Source of the DNA: Peptoclostridium sp.
GTDB taxonomy: Bacteria; Bacillota; Clostridia; Peptostreptococcales; Peptostreptococcaceae
DNA length: 64,000 nt
Direction of reading: 5' to 3'
Assembly (NCBI RefSeq): GCF_009881055.1
Contig: NZ_WXFG01000023.1
Span: forward strand, 1 to 64,000
Under the pieces are notes generated by a model. It saw only the letters and a program-made list of their open reading frames with translations, did no database searches and was not told the DNA's origin. Of this stretch, positions 31,046-38,329 are shown piece after piece (position 1 is the stretch's first letter; each line of letters opens with the position of its first letter). The translations under genes and the position numbers were made by a program.

Positions 31046-31381
31046 ATGCAGATAATGCTCGCAACAGCTATAGTGCTCATTGGCTTTTACGGCATGTGCA
31101 CATCCAAAAATATAATAAAGTCGATAGTGTGCCTCAACATTTCCGAAGCGGCCATTATACTAATATTCCTCAGGAGCGTCTATTTCGAGGGTGCCGCGCT
31201 GCCTATAATAGGCTTGCGCCATGCCGGCGAGATGGTGGACCCCCTGCCCCAGGCGCTCATGATAACGGCCATAGTGATAGGCGCCTCCGTGACCTCGCTG
31301 GCCCTCATGATTTCCATAAGGCTTTTTCGCGCCTACGGAAGTCTGGACTGGCGCATGCTGCTTGAAAGGAAGGATAAATAG
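31046..31381 (+). CDS. mrpC: Mrp antiporter subunit C (MbhG/NuoK-like)
   Basis: 111 residues, ATG 31046 with AAGGAGG 7 nt upstream. Three membrane helices homologous to NuoK: IGFYGMCTSKNIIKSIVCLN, and VDPLPQALMITAIVIGASVT with the PLPQALxLTAIVI signature. Followed directly by mrpD. Confidence 0.93.
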   Translation: MQIMLATAIVLIGFYGMCTSKNIIKSIVCLNISEAAIILIFLRSVYFEGAALPIIGLRHAGEMVDPLPQALMITAIVIGASVTSLALMISIRLFRAYGSLDWRMLLERKDK

Positions 31382-32992
31382 ATGCTCACTTCGCTGCACA
31401 TCATGCCCGCATACCTTATAATAATACCCATAGTGTTCGCCATAGCAGCCTACCTGCTGCCCGAGAGGGGCTCAAGGTGGGTCTGCGCCCTCTGCCAGAC
31501 CCTGCTTACGCTCGCGGCCTTCCACTACTACGCCCTCATATTCGACATGGACATGCACCTTGTCGCCTTCGGCGGCTGGCCGGATTTTGCCGGGATAACA
31601 CTGCGAAACGACCACCTGTCAATGGGCTTTGCCGCCATGGCCATATTCCTGTGGTGGTGCGTACTGCTCTACGCCTTTTTCGAGAGACTCAGCAGGAGCT
31701 ACCTCTTCTTCCTGCTCTTTCTCGAGGGAACCTTCATGGGACTTATCATGAGCAATGACCTGTTCAACCTGTTCGTGTTCATAGAGGTAGTCACAATAAT
31801 ATCCACAATGCTCATCACCTACAGGGGCGACGGCTCCTCGCTTAGGGCGGGCTTTTACTACCTGCTCTTCAACAACGCCGGTATGCTTTTTTACCTTGTC
31901 GCCTTCATAATACTTTACCAGGTCTGCGGCACGCTCAACCTCCAGCTTATGAAGGAGGCTTTGCCCGCCCATATGGGCGAGTTCCCGGTTAAGCTCTCCT
32001 TCGTGCTGGTCACCGCGGCCTTCGGAGTCAAGTCGGCCTTTTTCCCGGTGTACAACTGGCTGCCCAAGGCCCACAGCGCCGCGCCGTCCGCGGTTTCGGC
32101 GCTCCTTTCGGGGCTCCTGGTAAAAAGCGGACTCTACGAGTTCATAAGGCTCAACGAGGTCTTCCACTACGCCTCGCTGGATTTTTTCCTTGTAGCCGTA
32201 GGCGCAGCCACGGCTCTGCTGGGCGTCATATTCGCCCTCTGCCAGAAGGATATAAAGCTCATACTCGCCTTCCACACTGTATCGCAGGTTGGCATAATGT
32301 TCATGGGGATAGGCCCTTTCCGGGGCTTTGCCTACTCGGGCGGCATGCTCCACCTTGTAAACCACGGCATGTTCAAGGCGCTGCTTTTCCTGTGCGCGGG
32401 GATGATAGTCTCGGACTACAGGAACAGGAACGTCAACCAGATTCGAGGGGTGCTGCGCCGCTTCCCGCTGCTCTCGGTCTTTATGATTGTCGGCATGCTT
32501 TCAATAACAGGCATGCCCTCGCTCAACGGCTACATAGGCAAATATATAATAGCCGACTCTGTCAGGCACATATTCTGGGAGAAAGCTGTCCTCCTTCTTG
32601 TAAACGTAGGTACGGCTGCGTCGTTTATAAAGATATCCCAGATATTCACGGCGGACTACAAACACCTTAGGATTCCCGTGAAACGCGTTGGCCTCGAGCA
32701 CCTGCCACTTTTCCTGCTCTCCTCCAGCTGCGCCCTGCTGGCGGCATACTACAGGCAGCTGGCCTCCTGGCTCTTCGAGCTGCCAATACCGGCCTTTACG
32801 CCGTCCGATCCTGTGCACATGCTTGAATATCTGGGGATACTCGCCGCGGGCTACGCCCTGTATCATTTTTTCATAAAAAAAGATCCTCCCTTTGTAAGGA
32901 GGATCCGAAATGCCGATATTTCATTTGAAAACGCATGCATGCTGCTGCTTGGCTTTGTATGCATGATGAGCGTTATTGTAATGGGGCTTTGA
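31382..32992 (+). CDS. mrpD: Mrp antiporter subunit D (MbhH, NuoL/M/N-type)
   Basis: 536 residues, ATG 31382 one nt after the mrpC stop. About 14 membrane helices. The antiporter core is visible: the glutamate in FNLFVFIEVVTIISTMLITY, lysine in GVKSAFFPVYNWLPKAHSAA, and LAFHTVSQVGIMFMGIG / HLVNHGMFKALLFLCAGMI for the broken-helix region. It is the only large antiporter-like subunit in the operon; no full MrpA is present. The last 120 nt of the gene contain a terminator for the convergent helicase gene. Confidence 0.93.
   Translation: MLTSLHIMPAYLIIIPIVFAIAAYLLPERGSRWVCALCQTLLTLAAFHYYALIFDMDMHLVAFGGWPDFAGITLRNDHLSMGFAAMAIFLWWCVLLYAFFERLSRSYLFFLLFLEGTFMGLIMSNDLFNLFVFIEVVTIISTMLITYRGDGSSLRAGFYYLLFNNAGMLFYLVAFIILYQVCGTLNLQLMKEALPAHMGEFPVKLSFVLVTAAFGVKSAFFPVYNWLPKAHSAAPSAVSALLSGLLVKSGLYEFIRLNEVFHYASLDFFLVAVGAATALLGVIFALCQKDIKLILAFHTVSQVGIMFMGIGPFRGFAYSGGMLHLVNHGMFKALLFLCAGMIVSDYRNRNVNQIRGVLRRFPLLSVFMIVGMLSITGMPSLNGYIGKYIIADSVRHIFWEKAVLLLVNVGTAASFIKISQIFTADYKHLRIPVKRVGLEHLPLFLLSSSCALLAAYYRQLASWLFELPIPAFTPSDPVHMLEYLGILAAGYALYHFFIKKDPPFVRRIRNADISFENACMLLLGFVCMMSVIVMGL
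32874..32905 (-). terminator. Terminator of the helicase gene, located inside mrpD
   Basis: On the minus strand GATCCTCC / GGAGGATC (32882-32889 and 32898-32905) with an 8-nt loop is followed by TTTTTTTATG. It lies 90-120 nt after the helicase stop and within the mrpD coding sequence, encoding KKDPPFVRRIR on the other strand. Confidence 0.8.
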
Positions 32993-32994
32993 TA

Positions 32995-34593
32995 TTAGTT
33001 CCTGCAGTTAGCCGGCTCTATAGCCACTGCGTGGCCTCTTATCTCTGCTCCGTTCATTGCGCTTAGTACCTGTCTGCAGCTGTCCTTAGTGACCTCTACA
33101 AATGTGAACTTCTCGTATATGTCTATCCTGCCGACATTCTCGCCCTTTATTCCGGATTCTCCGGCTATGGCGCCTATTATGTCCTTAGGTCTAAGTTTTT
33201 GCTTTCTTCCGGCATTGACGAAAAGTCTCACCATGCCTGCTTCTCTTGCTCCTGTGTTGTCGAATGTGCTCTCGAACACCGGCTGCTCTTCCTTGCTCTC
33301 AACAGGGTTGCACATCATCGATATTACGGCTGCAAGCAGAGCTTCAGGCTCCATTGCGCTGCCTTCGATAAGCGAGTGCGCCGCCTTGACATACGACTTC
33401 TTGATTGAGCCGCTTGCCTTGGCAAGTATTTCCTCGAGAGTCTTTTGTATCCTTATCTTCTCGACGTCCTCAACTGAAGGAGGAGCTATCATCTTTATAG
33501 GTGCCTTTGTATAGCTTTCGATTCTTCTGAGTCTTGAAACCTCTTCACCCCAGGCGAAGCTGAAGGACATTCCCTTCTTGCCCGCTCTTCCTGTTCTTCC
33601 TATCCTGTGGACGTAGTACTCTATGTCCTGAGGTATCTGGTAGTTGAAAACGGCGTCTACGTTGTCTACGTCAAGTCCCCTTGCCGCAACATCCGTCGCG
33701 ATAAGCACTCTTATTATGCCGTTTCTGAACTTGTTCATTACGCTGTCACGCTTTTGCTGGCTCATGTCGCCGTGAAGGGCGTCAACATGGTAGCCCATTG
33801 ACGAAAGCTCGAGCGCAAGCTCATCCACGCCTTTTTTAGTGTTCATGAAGATCAGCGAAAGCCTTGGCGAATGTATGTCCAGAAGCCTTGAAAGCATCTG
33901 AGTCTTGTCTGATGATCTTACCTTTATATATGACTGCTCTATGGCGTCGGCTGTGAGGTTTCTGCCCTCGACCTTTACCACTTGTCTGTCTTTTTTCTGG
34001 AATCTCTTAGAAAGGTTCATTATCTCCTTTGGCATAGTGGCCGAGAAGAATACTGTCTGTCTTTCTGAAGATGAGCCTGCAAGTATCTTTTCTATGTCGT
34101 CCCTAAAGCCCATGTTGAGCATCTCGTCAGCCTCGTCAAGTATTACAAGCTTAAGAGAGTCAAGCTTTATGGTTCCTCTTTCTATGTGGTCTATTACCCT
34201 GCCTGGAGTTCCGGCTATTATCTGTACTCCTCTTTCAATCGCCTTTAGCTGTATGCTTATAGACTGGCCGCCGTATATTGCAAGCGTCTTTATGCCCTTC
34301 TTGTGCTTTGAAACCTTCTTGAGCTCTCCTGCAACCTGAACTGCAAGCTCTCTTGTAGGGCAAAGTACCATTACCTGAAGCGAGTTGTCAGCTGGGTCTA
34401 CTGCTTCAACAGCAGGTATTCCAAATGCCATTGTCTTTCCTGTTCCTGTCTTTGCCTGGCCTATTATGTCGTGGCCCTGCATAACCATTGGTATTGCCTG
34501 CTCCTGTATAGGAGACGGGTTCTCGTATCCAAGGTCCTTTATTGCCTTTAAAATCTTCTCTGATAGTCCTAGTTTTTCAAATCCGTTTGTCAT
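32995..34593 (-). CDS. DEAD-box RNA helicase with DbpA-type RNA-binding domain
   Basis: 532 residues, ATG 34593. Q motif GYENPSPIQEQAIP, Walker A AKTGTGKT, DEAD box (VILDEADEMLNMGF), SAT, and motif VI HRIGRTGRAG are all intact. The C-terminal 75 residues (VRLFVNAGRKQKLRPKDIIG, GESGIKGENVGRIDIYEKFT, FVEV) form the DbpA/YxiN RNA-binding domain, which in DbpA recognises hairpin 92 of 23S rRNA. It therefore probably acts in 50S assembly or cold adaptation. The mRNA has a long leader (up to 240 nt). Its terminator lies in the convergent mrpD. Confidence 0.93.
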   Translation of the reverse strand: MTNGFEKLGLSEKILKAIKDLGYENPSPIQEQAIPMVMQGHDIIGQAKTGTGKTMAFGIPAVEAVDPADNSLQVMVLCPTRELAVQVAGELKKVSKHKKGIKTLAIYGGQSISIQLKAIERGVQIIAGTPGRVIDHIERGTIKLDSLKLVILDEADEMLNMGFRDDIEKILAGSSSERQTVFFSATMPKEIMNLSKRFQKKDRQVVKVEGRNLTADAIEQSYIKVRSSDKTQMLSRLLDIHSPRLSLIFMNTKKGVDELALELSSMGYHVDALHGDMSQQKRDSVMNKFRNGIIRVLIATDVAARGLDVDNVDAVFNYQIPQDIEYYVHRIGRTGRAGKKGMSFSFAWGEEVSRLRRIESYTKAPIKMIAPPSVEDVEKIRIQKTLEEILAKASGSIKKSYVKAAHSLIEGSAMEPEALLAAVISMMCNPVESKEEQPVFESTFDNTGAREAGMVRLFVNAGRKQKLRPKDIIGAIAGESGIKGENVGRIDIYEKFTFVEVTKDSCRQVLSAMNGAEIRGHAVAIEPANCRN

Positions 34594-34907
34594 TATATAA
34601 ATCTTTCCCTTCGTATTATGCGCATAGCGCGAGTGTCCAGCTTAAAGCAAGTGCAATCCCAAATCTGTCTGCAATCCAAATAATGCAGTTAATATCTGCG
34701 TAAGTGACCTGCAGCTTCTGGGGGTATGCTCTCAACCAATAAGCGCTCCGCTGCTAGTCACATATATCGCCAAACTCAAGGAAGTTGCCTGATAAAGTAC
34801 AGCCGAAGGTTCCCCTTCGGCTGAAATGTTCCTGCTTCATGCCGGCTTATTGATTATATCTTTAATAGCCGAACATTACAAGCATTATTTTTAATTATGG
34901 ACTACAT
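34594..34907. other. Long leader of the helicase gene and hairpin
   Basis: 314 nt with no gene. The hairpin AGCCGAAGG / CCTTCGGCT (34801-34823) has no T run in either direction. The rest would be leader for the helicase gene; long structured leaders are common for cold-inducible helicases. No riboswitch that I know is recognisable. Confidence 0.4.
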
Positions 34908-35657
34908 TTATCCTATTATTTCCACGCTGTACTTGCTTCTCATCTGGCTAGTCTTCTCGTTGTAGGCCTCGTTCTGCTTTTTGCCCAGCACTATCCTTGC
35001 AACGTCGGCCTTCGCCTCTTCGTAGCTCTTTTCTTCCTGCTCGTGCTTTTCATTAAGCTGAACTATGTGGTATCCAAACTGCGTCTGGAAGGGCTCGCTC
35101 ACAGCTCCTACTTCCATAGAGAAGGCAACGTCCTCGAATTCAGGAACCATCTTGCCTCTTGTGAACATGCCAAGGTCTCCCCCGCCGCCGCCTGACGGAC
35201 ACTTTGAGTATTTCTGGGCAGCCTCTGCAAAGTCAAGTCCGCCTGCTATCTCGGCTGCTATGTTCTTTGCCTCTTCCTCTGTCTCTACTAGTATGTGGCT
35301 CGCTCTTGCAGACTCCTGGCTCACGAATGATGCCTTGTTGTCCTCGTAGAACTCTTTTGCCTCTGCAGGGTCAACAGTTATAGGAGTAAGCAGCTTTCTC
35401 ATGGCGTACTGCTTAAGAAGGTTGATCTTAACCTGCTGAAGCTCGGCTACGAAGGCTTCGTCCTTGTCGATTCCGCTCTCAAGCGCGTCAAGGTAGAAAA
35501 GCTCCTGGTTTATAAGCTCGTCAAGCAGCTGCTTTCTGCCGTCCGGCGAATAAAACTGCATTCCCTTTTGTGGTCCAAGGCTCTGAAGCAGGAAGTCCAC
35601 GTCTCTTTCTGTTATCTCTCTGTCGCCAACCTTGGCCAAAACTCTATTTTCTTCCAT
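34908..35657 (-). CDS. Cytoplasmic PpiC-type peptidyl-prolyl isomerase
   Basis: 249 residues from ATG 35657, with AAAGGAGA 8-9 nt upstream. N-terminal SurA-like helical part (LAKVGDREITERDVDFLLQS), then a parvulin domain (residues about 115-205) with SARASHILVETEEEAKNIAA, KYSKCPSGGGGGDLGMFTRG and FQTQFGYHIVQL. Secreted PrsA proteins have a lipobox; this one has no signal peptide, so it should act in the cytosol. C-terminal helix rich in E and K. Single-gene unit, downstream of the TPR gene. Confidence 0.9.
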   Translation of the reverse strand: MEENRVLAKVGDREITERDVDFLLQSLGPQKGMQFYSPDGRKQLLDELINQELFYLDALESGIDKDEAFVAELQQVKINLLKQYAMRKLLTPITVDPAEAKEFYEDNKASFVSQESARASHILVETEEEAKNIAAEIAGGLDFAEAAQKYSKCPSGGGGGDLGMFTRGKMVPEFEDVAFSMEVGAVSEPFQTQFGYHIVQLNEKHEQEEKSYEEAKADVARIVLGKKQNEAYNEKTSQMRSKYSVEIIG

Positions 35658-35759
35658 TTTGTAGGTCTCCTTTATGTGGTCTGTCGGGCTCATATTACAG
35701 CCCGCATATATTATTTTGTCAGTTTTTCGTCAATTCCGCAAGGGGAAAATAAGGACGCC

Positions 35760-36557
35760 CTAGATATGCCTCAGGACGTCCCTTGCGTAGCTTGAATAGT
35801 AGTTGTCATAGCTGCACTCGGCCGCCTCGCGAAAATGCGCCCTGGCCGCCGGGTACTCGTTTTTTGCATAGTAGTACCTGCCCAGCAGGTAGCTTGTGTA
35901 TATGCCCTCGAATTCGCTGTCGGTGTAGAGAACGGTCCTGCCGGGGACTATTGCTTTTTTGCCCTTGAGCCGCTCATACTCGAGCAGGGTGTGCTCGGAC
36001 TGCTCCTCCCTGCCGTTTAGGAGCTCAAGCAGCGCCCTAAGAAGCACTATGGAGGGCAGCTGCACCAGCCTTGAGGCTTCGCTGGCGTATTCGAGCGCAT
36101 TTTTGAGGCGCTCGCCTCTTATCATGAGGTTGGCGCTGTAGAGACTAAGATACGATGCCCGAAGGTTCCTATCGGCTGACCCGGGGTCTATCCTGCCCAG
36201 GTATTCCATGGAGGAGTCAATGTCTCCTTTCCTGTTGAGAGCCATTGCTGCGTTGAAGTCTATGTGGCTGACGTGCTTTTTGTCAGTCTTCCTGAGCTCC
36301 TCGAGCCTGCTTATGAAGCCGTCGTAGTCGCCGTTTTTTATCGTCTGTATGAAGCTGCCGGCCGCCTTGAAATATACCAGCGCCCCGGCCGCCAGTCCAA
36401 AGAGCAGGGCTATTCCCATAAACAACAGCGGCGACTTTATCTCCAGATGGTCAAGCGTCGCTGCAAGGGCCATGCCAAATATCAGCGATACGATTATCAA
36501 CAGCTTGTGCGACTTGATGAAGGCTTTGAATCCGCCCTTTGCTTTGTCCGTAGCCAT
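35760..36557 (-). CDS. Membrane protein with TPR-like repeats
   Basis: 265 residues from ATG 36557 (GGGAGG 7 nt upstream). Two adjacent membrane helices (LLIIVSLIFGMALAATL and LLFMGIALLFGLAAGALVYF) then a cytoplasmic domain with helix-turn-helix repeats of the TPR kind (IDFNAAMALNRKGDIDSSME, SYLSLYSANLMIRGERLKNA, YYYAKNEYPAARAHFREAAE). TPR proteins hold protein complexes. Partner unknown. Follows the alpha-CTD gene, separated by a terminator. Confidence 0.75.
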   Translation of the reverse strand: MATDKAKGGFKAFIKSHKLLIIVSLIFGMALAATLDHLEIKSPLLFMGIALLFGLAAGALVYFKAAGSFIQTIKNGDYDGFISRLEELRKTDKKHVSHIDFNAAMALNRKGDIDSSMEYLGRIDPGSADRNLRASYLSLYSANLMIRGERLKNALEYASEASRLVQLPSIVLLRALLELLNGREEQSEHTLLEYERLKGKKAIVPGRTVLYTDSEFEGIYTSYLLGRYYYAKNEYPAARAHFREAAECSYDNYYSSYARDVLRHI

Positions 36558-36575
36558 TAACATGCCTCCCTTCAA

Positions 36576-36617
36576 AAAAAGACGGGTTTTCAGGGCACTA
36601 TCCCCAAAAACCCGCCT
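36576..36617 (-). terminator. Terminator after the alpha-CTD gene
   Basis: GCGGGTTTTTGGGG with CCCTGAAAACCCG on the minus strand, followed by TCTTTTTTT. It starts 3 nt after the stop codon of the alpha-CTD gene. Confidence 0.8.
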
Positions 36618-36620
36618 TGT

Positions 36621-37055
36621 CTATACTTGCTTCCCTAGAGGAGGGGTGTCTATCTCTTCCCACTGGTACTGCCTCTGGTCGAAATACATGTGGCTTATGT
36701 CGACTCCCGAATTGGCGACCGGATCGAAAAGCTCGAACCTGTTCTTGTCCTTGTCGCTTCTTCTAAGTGTCATGTAGCCTCCCACGCTGTTCCTGAATAC
36801 CTTCTTGGGATTCTGGTTTAGTATCTTGAGAGCCTCCCATGTCTTGTACATTTTTGAGTCGTATTCCTTGTTCCTGCCAAGCACGCTCATTATCTCTTCC
36901 AGAGTGTTCTGGCCAAGCCCCCTTATCAGGAGCAGCTCTTCTTCTGTCTTTTTGGCCAGTTCCTCTACATATCTTATATTTCCTCTTCTCAGGCAATTGT
37001 ACGCCCTTAGCGAAAACTTAAGCTCCTCTATCGGAGTAAGCTCCTTACCGCTCAT
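36621..37055 (-). CDS. Free-standing RNA polymerase alpha-CTD-like protein
   Basis: 144 residues, ATG 37055; GGAGG is 11 nt upstream. Residues about 7-62 closely match the C-terminal domain of RNA polymerase alpha: TPIEELKFSLRAYNCLRRGN, IRYVEELAKKTEEELLLIRG and LGQNTLEEIMSVL. These are the helices that contact UP-element DNA and activators, including the conserved R in FSLRAYNCLR and G in RGLGQN. No N-terminal assembly domain is present. The other 80 residues (KEYDSKMYKTWEALKILNQN ... GVDISHMYFDQRQYQWEEID) are unlike anything I know. It could bind UP elements or compete with alpha for regulators; alternatively the helix-hairpin-helix fold serves another DNA-binding job. Confidence 0.78.
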   Translation of the reverse strand: MSGKELTPIEELKFSLRAYNCLRRGNIRYVEELAKKTEEELLLIRGLGQNTLEEIMSVLGRNKEYDSKMYKTWEALKILNQNPKKVFRNSVGGYMTLRRSDKDKNRFELFDPVANSGVDISHMYFDQRQYQWEEIDTPPLGKQV

Positions 37056-37100
37056 CCCTTTTTTATCCTCCCTCAGACCTGCAGCAACCTTATATTTGTG

Positions 37101-37367
37101 TTAGTCCTGCATCATTTCATGTATTTGTATTTCCATTTTTTTGATTTCGTTGACCATGGCTCTTATGGCGCTCTCGTCAGGAGTCTGTCCGCTGGCGTAG
37201 GCCTTGTATACAAGCTCGCCTATCTCGTCCTTTTTCTTTTTGATTTCCGACTCGAGCTTTGTCTTTTCAACCATGTCCTTGCCCTTTTCAACTATCTCGC
37301 CTGCCATCTCGCTTGATTTTTTTACAGCCTCTTTAGTCTTTTCAGTTATCTTGTCTAATATTCCCAT
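37101..37367 (-). CDS. Small helical protein (88 residues)
   Basis: From ATG 37367 with GGGGGTG 6-7 nt upstream. Starts MGILDKITEKTKEAVKKSSE, an amphipathic basic helix, then a Lys/Glu-rich helix (KTKLESEIKKKKDEIGELVY) and KKMEIQIHEMMQD. No cysteines, so it lacks the zinc ribbon that often follows this type of sequence. Probably membrane-peripheral or a coiled coil. The function is unknown. Confidence 0.7.
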   Translation of the reverse strand: MGILDKITEKTKEAVKKSSEMAGEIVEKGKDMVEKTKLESEIKKKKDEIGELVYKAYASGQTPDESAIRAMVNEIKKMEIQIHEMMQD

Positions 37368-37831
37368 AGTGCACCCCCTGGATTCCATTATTGTGCCTTT
37401 CGGCATCTTATACTTTTCATGATACCCAGAATATCAGAATAAAATCATATATATGATACTGAATACAAAACTTGTCTCACCGGCAACTAAGATTATATAC
37501 CTGATGCGCTCTAAAATGAAATAGTATTTCTCTATGATTGTTATTTTTTTAATTAATTTGTTCTATTGAGAACATTCTGTTTTTTTCGGATATTTCTGTG
37601 TGACTTTGTGTTTTCAACGTTTGCGCAGCATGCAGCGCCTGGAGAAGTGGCATTATCGGCCGCCTTTGAAGAGCTCTTTCCAGACATAAAAGTTTAATTT
37701 TATGACATATGTTTAACTATTTTTTATTCTTCAGGTTAAATTTTATCCTCTTTTCCGGTTTATCCTATCGATGTTTTGGTATTTATGATATTATAGACTA
37801 TATATAATTATATGATAATAGGAGTGTTATA
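37368..37831. other. AT-rich gap upstream of the S1-domain gene
   Basis: 464 nt. Mostly AT-rich; contains one GC-rich island with a possible gene remnant (37600-37697) and the S1 gene promoter region (TATAAT-like sequences around 37795-37815). No intact gene. Confidence 0.5.
37600..37697 (+). pseudogene. Possible remnant of a gene 3' end
   Basis: A short open frame reads AAPGEVALSAAFEELFPDIK then V and TAA (37695-37697). The 60-nt stretch is much richer in GC than its surroundings and looks coding by codon choice, but there is no start or RBS. It could be the leftover C-terminus of a deleted gene, or chance. Confidence 0.25.
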
Positions 37832-38248
37832 ATGTCAAAATTTGAACCTGGAATGATTGTAAAAGGAAAAGTTACCGGTATTAAGCCTTTCGGCGCTTTC
37901 GTGGCTCTCGATGCCAATACTCAGGGACTTGTCCACATATCTCAGATTACTCACGGCTTCCTCAAGGATATAAACGAGGCGCTTACTGTGGGCGACGAAG
38001 TGGACGTAAAGATTCTTACAATTGATGAACAGTCAAAGAAGATTTCTCTTTCTATAAAGGATGCCAAGCCTGCTGAATCCGAGCCTCCAAGGCAAAGACC
38101 TATGCAGCAGCAATATCAGCAGCACGCCAGAGGTGGCGACGCTGGTGGCGCCGGCGGTGGCGGTGGCGGCCTTGACGATCTGCTCAAGAAGTGGATGAAG
38201 GATTCCAACGAAAGACAGGCGGCTCTAAACAAGAGAACTTCAAAATAG
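37832..38248 (+). CDS. S1 RNA-binding protein (YugI/CvfD type)
   Basis: 138 residues, ATG 37832 with AGGAG 8-9 nt upstream. One S1 domain (residues 4-75: GMIVKGKVTGIKPFGAFVAL, GLVHISQITHGFLKDINEAL, VDVKILTIDEQSKKISLSIK), then a Gln/Arg/Gly-rich linker (QQQYQQHARGGDAGG, poly-Gly) and a helical end DDLLKKWMKDSNERQAALNK. General stress protein 13/YugI and CvfD have this layout and associate with ribosomes. Single-gene unit with strong terminator. Confidence 0.9.
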   Translation: MSKFEPGMIVKGKVTGIKPFGAFVALDANTQGLVHISQITHGFLKDINEALTVGDEVDVKILTIDEQSKKISLSIKDAKPAESEPPRQRPMQQQYQQHARGGDAGGAGGGGGGLDDLLKKWMKDSNERQAALNKRTSK

Positions 38249-38261
38249 TTTCAATATCGGG

Positions 38262-38300
38262 ATAAAATAAAAAACCTCCATTTGGAGGTTTTTATTTTTG
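38262..38300. terminator. Terminator between the S1 gene and sppA
   Basis: AAAAACCTCCA / TTGGAGGTTTTT with short loop, A run before and T run after, so it can serve both convergent genes. Confidence 0.85.
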
Positions 38301-38329
38301 TGTCTTTACTTTTGTGCCGGTTATGTTGT

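Noticed and set aside
31619..32365. 248-codon minus-strand open frame opposite mrpD
   Set aside because: Highly charged shadow frame inside a membrane-protein gene, no RBS.
34801..34823. Terminator between the PpiC gene and the helicase gene
   Set aside because: The hairpin is stable but has no T run on either strand, so I list it only as part of the leader.
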